Source: JAJEFO01 sp965214325
Lineage (GTDB): Bacteria > Pseudomonadota > Alphaproteobacteria > Rhodobacterales > Rhodobacteraceae
Direction of reading: 5' to 3'
Assembly: GCA_965214325.1 (NCBI GenBank)
Contig: CBDCBG010000006.1
Span: forward strand, 3,844,001-3,908,000
Length of the DNA: 64,000 bases
Every line of letters starts with the position of its first letter. The first letter of the stretch is position 1. A program made the position numbers and the translations under genes. Below the pieces are notes generated by a model. It was not told where the DNA came from. It made no database searches and was given only the letters and a program-made list of their open reading frames with translations. This document shows positions 59,720-64,000 of this stretch, piece by piece.

Positions 59720-61302
59720 GGGTGACCGTGACCGATGTCCAGGTGATCATCAATGGCGGTGGGCCGGTTGGTCTGGGTCTCGCGATTGACCTCGCGCTGA
59801 AGGGAGTTGAAAGCATCGTGCTGGAGCGCACGGCCGAGCTTCACCGCATCCCCAAAGGGCAGAACCTGACGCAGCGCACAGGCGAACACTTTCGCGCATG
59901 GGGCATCACGAAGCAGGTGCGCGCGGCCAGTCCGATCCCGCCAGACTTTGGCAATGCGGGTCTCGTGACCTACGGCCATCTACTCAGCGACTATCACTAT
60001 GACTGGTTTCAGCGCTCGCGCGTGCGACCCTATTACTTCGCCGACAACGAGCGCCTGCCGCAGTACAATCTCGAGAGCGTCTTGAGAGACCGCGTCGCTG
60101 ATCTTCCTCTGGCTGCGTTCATTCAGGGTGCCGAAGTCACCGGCGTGACCCAGGATGATGCCGGCGTTCAGGTTTCCTACGCGGTCGAAGGCGGGGACCA
60201 TGTGGTGGGGGGCGCCTATGCCGTGGGTTGTGACGGGGCGCGATCAATTACGCGCGACGTCGGTGGCATCCGGAGCGAGACTGACCACGAAGGGCCGCGC
60301 ATGGCTTTGCTCGTCTTCCGTTCCATGGAGTTGCACGACCTGCTGGAAAGCTACCCCGGCAAGTCGATCTTCAACGTGATGCATCCCGAGATGGATGGCT
60401 ACTGGCAGTTTCTGGGTCGTGTCGACTTGAACGGGGGGTGGTTCTTTCATGCGCCGGTGCCGGACGGCGCCACGCGGGAGAACTTCGATTTCCATGCGTT
60501 CCTTCACAAAATGGCTGGCGTGGAATTTGCGCTGGAATTCGAGCATATCGGGTTCTGGGACCTGCGCATTTCCCACGCCCGGACCTATCGCAACGCTCGC
60601 GTGTTCATAGCCGGCGACTCCTGTCACAGTCACCCGCCGTACGGGGGCTACGGTGTCAACACTGGCCTTGAGGATGCCCGAAATCTCTCCTGGAAGCTTG
60701 AAGCAGCCCTGAAAGGCTGGGCCGGGGCCGGCTTGCTCGACAGCTATGCCACCGAACGGCATCCGGTCTTCCGTTCGGTCAGCCGGGACTTCATCAGCCG
60801 GATGATAGAGGACTTTCGCGGGTTCACGCAGGAGTTCTCCCCGGAGCGGGACAAGGCGGCCTTCGACAAGGCGTGGACCGCTCGCGCCGATGCAGACGAC
60901 GCGGACGTGACCGAGTTCCTGCCACACTATGCGGGCTCGCCCATAGTCCATGGCGAGCCGGGGGAGCGGTCGGGGGCGAAGGGCAAGCACGGGTTCGAAG
61001 CCAGGCCGGGCTATCACCTTGCCCCTCAGGCATTGCCGGACGGCGACGATCTGTGGAATGCGCTGGGCCCTGGCTTTACGCTGATGGATCTCTGCGGCGA
61101 CAACGCGCTTTCGACAGGATTCGCGAGCGCGGCCGACGCCTTGGGCGTGCCGTTCAAGGTGCTGACACTGCGTTCCGGTGCGCTGCGCAGGGTCTATGGG
61201 TGCAACGCGATCCTCGTCCGGCCTGACCAGTTCATCGCTTGGGTTGGCTCCTCTACCGAGCCAGACACGAAGAGCATAATCGCCCGAGCCGTCGGGCATT
61301 GA
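59716..61302 (+). CDS. FAD-dependent aromatic monooxygenase (group A, PheA/TfdB/MhpA-like)
   Basis: This 528-residue NAD(P)H-dependent flavoprotein hydroxylase would insert one oxygen into a phenolic or related ring. Motifs are INGGGPVGLGLAIDLA near residues 10-24, the DG motif GCDGARSITRDVGG (about 174) and the GD motif VFIAGDSCHSHPPYGGYGVN (about 297-316), followed by a thioredoxin-like C-terminal domain. The start is GTG 59716 (GTGA overlap with the preceding stop); GTG 59722 or 59728 are alternatives. It heads an operon with an aldehyde dehydrogenase and an iron alcohol dehydrogenase. Confidence 0.87.
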   Translation: MRVTVTDVQVIINGGGPVGLGLAIDLALKGVESIVLERTAELHRIPKGQNLTQRTGEHFRAWGITKQVRAASPIPPDFGNAGLVTYGHLLSDYHYDWFQRSRVRPYYFADNERLPQYNLESVLRDRVADLPLAAFIQGAEVTGVTQDDAGVQVSYAVEGGDHVVGGAYAVGCDGARSITRDVGGIRSETDHEGPRMALLVFRSMELHDLLESYPGKSIFNVMHPEMDGYWQFLGRVDLNGGWFFHAPVPDGATRENFDFHAFLHKMAGVEFALEFEHIGFWDLRISHARTYRNARVFIAGDSCHSHPPYGGYGVNTGLEDARNLSWKLEAALKGWAGAGLLDSYATERHPVFRSVSRDFISRMIEDFRGFTQEFSPERDKAAFDKAWTARADADDADVTEFLPHYAGSPIVHGEPGERSGAKGKHGFEARPGYHLAPQALPDGDDLWNALGPGFTLMDLCGDNALSTGFASAADALGVPFKVLTLRSGALRRVYGCNAILVRPDQFIAWVGSSTEPDTKSIIARAVGH

Positions 61303-61320
61303 ATTCCGGAGGTTCACGAC

Positions 61321-62769
61321 ATGCCGTCCAGGGAAGGACACCACTATATCGGCGGTGCATGGGTTCCAGATGCGCCAAACGGGATGATCCCGGTCCAGAA
61401 CCCCTCTGACGGGTCGGTATTTGCCGAGGCTCCCAATGGTTCTGCCGAACTGGCGGGGCAGGCGGTGATGGCGGCCCGTCACGCCTTCGAGACCGCGGAA
61501 TGGACATCAAGCCCGCGGCTTCGCGCGGCGGTTCTGCTCGAATTCGCCGAAATCCTGGAATCTCGCGCGGATGAGATCGCAGACCTGATGGCCCGGGAAA
61601 ATGGCAAGGTGCGCGACCAGGCCCGTCACGAAATTGCCGCAGGCTACGGTGAAGCACGCTACTACGCAGGCGTTGCACGGAATGTCTTTGGCCGGACTTT
61701 CGAGAGCGCGCCAGGCAAGATGAGCCTCATGACGCGAGAGGCTTCAGGCGTCGCCTCGATCATCGTGCCCTGGAATGCGCCGGTGACGCTGCTGGTTAGA
61801 TCCGTCGCTCCCGCGCTGGCGGCAGGCTGCACGGTGGTCGCCAAGCCGGCATCGCAGACCCCGTTGACCAATGCCGCCGCCATCGCCTGTTTCGACGCGG
61901 TCGCATCGCTGCCCAAGGGCGTGGTCAACTCTGTCAACGAATGCGGCACCGAGGTTGGCACGGTCCTGTCGACGCACCCTGAGATCGACGTGATCTCCTT
62001 CACCGGGTCGTCCCGCACCGGCAAGATCATCATGGCGAACGCCGCAGACACGATCAAGCATGTCTCGCTGGAACTTGGCGGCAAGGCCCCCGCGCTGGTA
62101 TTTGACGGCGCGGATCTCGACAAGGCGGTGGCCGAGATCAAGCGCGGTTCGTTGGCGCTCAACGGGCAGATGTGCACTTGCATCAGTCGAGTTCTGGTGC
62201 AGGATACGGTCTATGACGAGATGAAGACGCGCCTGCGGGCCGCATACAGGGCGACAAGGACAGGTGACGCACGCGACAAGGGAGTTGAACTGGGTCCGCT
62301 CATTGACAAGCCAAATCAGCAGCGGCTCCTGGGCATCATCGATCGTGCGGGTGCGGAGTCCAATCTCGTCTTGCGCGGCACGGCGGGCGGCAAGGAATTG
62401 TCGGACGGCTTTTTCGTAACGCCTTCGATATTCGAAATCGAGGACGTGACTCATGACCTCGTGCAGGACGAGCTCTTCGGCCCCGTCGTCTCGCTTGAAC
62501 GCTTCAGCGACGAATCGGAGGCCGTCTCGAAGGCCAACGCCACCCGTTTCGGTCTTGCCGCCTCCATATACACCAACGACCTGAACGTCTCGATGCGCAT
62601 GGGGCGCAAGTTGCGCTTTGGCACGGTCTGGCTCAATTGTCATAACCGGCTCCTGGCCGAAGTCGAGACAGGCGGCTTCGGTGAAAGCGGAATCGGACGG
62701 CTCCACGGCGTCGAGGCGATGAACGACTTCCTTGAGACCAAGCACATCTACTACGAGGTCGAAGGCTGA
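61321..62769 (+). CDS. NAD(P)-dependent aldehyde dehydrogenase
   Basis: The 482-residue enzyme oxidises an aldehyde to its acid. Features are IIVPWNAPVTLLVRSVAPAL, TGSSRTGKIIM, the general-base Glu251 in LELGGKAPALVF, catalytic Cys285 in LALNGQMCTCISRV (Met-Cys-Thr-Cys, so the first Cys is taken), and DELFGPVVSLERF. Length is standard. It lies 18 nt after the monooxygenase and its stop overlaps the next ATG (TGATG). It resembles vanillin/benzaldehyde- or betaine-aldehyde-type enzymes; the substrate is not settled. Confidence 0.9.
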   Translation: MPSREGHHYIGGAWVPDAPNGMIPVQNPSDGSVFAEAPNGSAELAGQAVMAARHAFETAEWTSSPRLRAAVLLEFAEILESRADEIADLMARENGKVRDQARHEIAAGYGEARYYAGVARNVFGRTFESAPGKMSLMTREASGVASIIVPWNAPVTLLVRSVAPALAAGCTVVAKPASQTPLTNAAAIACFDAVASLPKGVVNSVNECGTEVGTVLSTHPEIDVISFTGSSRTGKIIMANAADTIKHVSLELGGKAPALVFDGADLDKAVAEIKRGSLALNGQMCTCISRVLVQDTVYDEMKTRLRAAYRATRTGDARDKGVELGPLIDKPNQQRLLGIIDRAGAESNLVLRGTAGGKELSDGFFVTPSIFEIEDVTHDLVQDELFGPVVSLERFSDESEAVSKANATRFGLAASIYTNDLNVSMRMGRKLRFGTVWLNCHNRLLAEVETGGFGESGIGRLHGVEAMNDFLETKHIYYEVEG

Positions 62770-63884
62770 TGCCGTTGATCCAGTATCTTTCGCGCATCCA
62801 CTTTGACTTCGGCGCAATTGCAAGCCTGGGAAGCGAAATCGCGCGGCTTGGCCTGAAACGACCATTGCTCGTGACTGACACGGGCGTAGCGGATGCGGGG
62901 ATTCTGCGGCGCGCCCTTGATGCGGCAAGGCCCTCGGCTCCCGCAGTTTATGACGGCACGACAGAAAACCCGACCGAACAGTCGCTTCTCGACTGCATTG
63001 AGATCTGGAATGACAAAGGCTGTGACGGAGTGATCGCGCTCGGTGGCGGATCACCTATCGACCTGGCAAAGGCGGTTGCCTTGCTGGCGAGCCATGGCGG
63101 AGGCCTGGCCGAGTACAACGTCAATCAGGGCGGGTCGGAAAGGATCGGCAAGGTCTCTCCGCAGATTGCGATCCCGACTGCGGCCGGCACCGGGGCGGAG
63201 GTGGGCCGTGCATGCGTGATGTCCCTTCTGGACGGCTCCAAGTGCGTGGCCGTAAACCTGAACATGGTTGCGAACGTGGTGATCTGCGACCCGGAACTGA
63301 CGCTTTCCCTGCCGCCGCGCCTGACCGCCGCAACCGGGATCGATGCGCTGAGCCACGGGATCGAGGCGTACTGCAGCCCTTTGGAGAACCCGCCCGCCGC
63401 AGCCATTGCGCTTGATGCCGTCAGGCGCGCCGCGAGATGGCTGCCCGTTGCGGTCGAGGACGGGAGCAACCGCGAAGCGCGGCGGGAGATGATGATGGCA
63501 GCGCTGATGGGCGGCATGTGCCTGCAAAAGGCGCTCGGGGGCGCCCACGCCATGGCCACGCCGCTGGGAGAGTTGCATCTCCACCATGGCACGTTGATCG
63601 GGATATTGCTGCCCCATGTCCTGCGCTTCAACGCCGGTCATGCTGACCAGGCCTACGCCGACCTGCGTGGGGCGGTGAATCTTTCCGAAGATGCCGAGCT
63701 GCACGTTTGGCTGACGGAATTCGTGGCCGGCCTGGGCCTGCCAACGACGCTGGCGGAACTGGGCGTTGCACCCGGTGTTCTGCCTGAGATCGCCGACAAG
63801 GCATCCAAGGACCACCTGGCCGGGACGAACCCTAGGCAGGCCGGGCCGGAGGACTACCTGGCCTTGCTTCGCGAAACGCTCTGA
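62769..63884 (+). CDS. Iron-containing alcohol dehydrogenase
   Basis: This 371-residue group III dehydrogenase has the NAD-binding GGGSPIDLAKA (92-102), PTAAGTGAEVG (136-146), and the metal ligands Asp192, His196, His260 and His273 in GIDALSHGIEAY and GGAHAMATPLGELHLHHG. It may reduce an aldehyde, or act as a maleylacetate-reductase-type enzyme behind the monooxygenase. Its stop codon lies at the edge of a segment duplicated from the DUF502 locus, so the next original gene of the operon may have been lost. Confidence 0.9.
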   Translation: MPLIQYLSRIHFDFGAIASLGSEIARLGLKRPLLVTDTGVADAGILRRALDAARPSAPAVYDGTTENPTEQSLLDCIEIWNDKGCDGVIALGGGSPIDLAKAVALLASHGGGLAEYNVNQGGSERIGKVSPQIAIPTAAGTGAEVGRACVMSLLDGSKCVAVNLNMVANVVICDPELTLSLPPRLTAATGIDALSHGIEAYCSPLENPPAAAIALDAVRRAARWLPVAVEDGSNREARREMMMAALMGGMCLQKALGGAHAMATPLGELHLHHGTLIGILLPHVLRFNAGHADQAYADLRGAVNLSEDAELHVWLTEFVAGLGLPTTLAELGVAPGVLPEIADKASKDHLAGTNPRQAGPEDYLALLRETL

Positions 63885-64000
63885 GCGCGGCGAATGAGCA
63901 CCTTCCGTGTCTGACGACGCCGTAGTCGCAATGTCTCCAGTCCATGTGTTTCGACCCGGAGCGCTCAGGAAGTGTCAGGGATTGAAGCGGCGCTCGCAAC
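63885..64000 (-). pseudogene. Decayed duplicate of the DUF502 gene start and upstream region
   Basis: The minus strand from ATG 63945 reads MDWRHCDYGVVRHGRCS then FAALR, aligning with MNRRFYDNHVVRRRRSA then FAWLR of the intact DUF502 protein at 31852-32574. The bases upstream (63946-64000) also match 32575-32633 at roughly 70% by eye. It has lost the rest of the gene at the alcohol dehydrogenase stop codon, which marks a recombination breakpoint. Confidence 0.6.

Noticed and set aside
1..64000. CRISPR arrays, tRNA or rRNA genes
   Set aside because: No regularly spaced repeats, no cloverleaf with a T-loop signature and no rRNA-like stretches were noticed on reading; a dedicated scan was not possible.

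Overview
The window reads as high-GC alphaproteobacterial chromosome, most likely from a Rhodobacterales/Roseobacter-type lineage. The inference rests on the conserved blocks SDR-uvrC-pgsA-moaD-moaE and trmD-rplS-rpmE, on a cysteine-free L31, and on a wealth of tripartite tricarboxylate transporters and FAD/GcvT-type demethylases. No rRNA, tRNA or CRISPR array was seen.

Region 1 (1-9.93 kb) is a sugar locus on the minus strand. It encodes a periplasmic binding protein, an ABC ATPase, two permeases, a FadR/GntR regulator, a Gfo/Idh/MocA oxidoreductase, an acetoacetate-decarboxylase-family enzyme, a rhamnose-mutarotase-family protein, an SDR and a CtBP-like 2-hydroxyacid dehydrogenase cut by the left edge. 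Nearly every junction overlaps. A TIM-barrel sugar isomerase is divergent, and two good palindromes lie in the shared promoter region.

Region 2 (9.93-32.6 kb) is mostly core genome: a pteridine-reductase-like SDR, uvrC, pgsA, moaD, moaE, hrpB, meaB, rpmB, a dimethylglycine-dehydrogenase-like enzyme, a DM13 protein, xdhC, a molybdopterin-binding protein, gpmI, ctpA, trmD, rplS, rpmE, a 3-hydroxybutyrate dehydrogenase and a DUF502 membrane protein. Two clusters of insertion-sequence debris interrupt it (10.4-10.9 and 14.1-14.6 kb).

Region 3 (32.6-64 kb) is accessory and eroded. It holds two complete tctCBA uptake operons, an FAD/GcvT demethylase + Tm-1-like protein + trimethylamine-dehydrogenase-like enzyme operon, an arylsulfotransferase-like + class IV aminotransferase pair, and a flavin monooxygenase + aldehyde dehydrogenase + iron alcohol dehydrogenase operon. 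Among them are an IS1634-type element, a truncated IS66 fused to a truncated IS110, an IS1595-type copy inside a LysR gene, and many broken genes (aldehyde dehydrogenase, class III aminotransferase, HAD hydrolase, metallo-hydrolase, LysR, an E1-alpha/lipoyl chimera, a TbpB-like fragment). The right edge carries a decayed duplicate of the start of the DUF502 gene at 32.57 kb.

The likely theme is uptake of small carboxylates or betaine-like compounds followed by oxidative N-demethylation, in a genome losing catabolic genes through IS activity. The best candidate for an undescribed system is 41.5-50.9 kb, where a TMADH-fold enzyme lacks the FMN-linking cysteine and two of the three aromatic-bowl residues and sits with an FAD/GcvT enzyme, a Tm-1-like protein and a TTT transporter.
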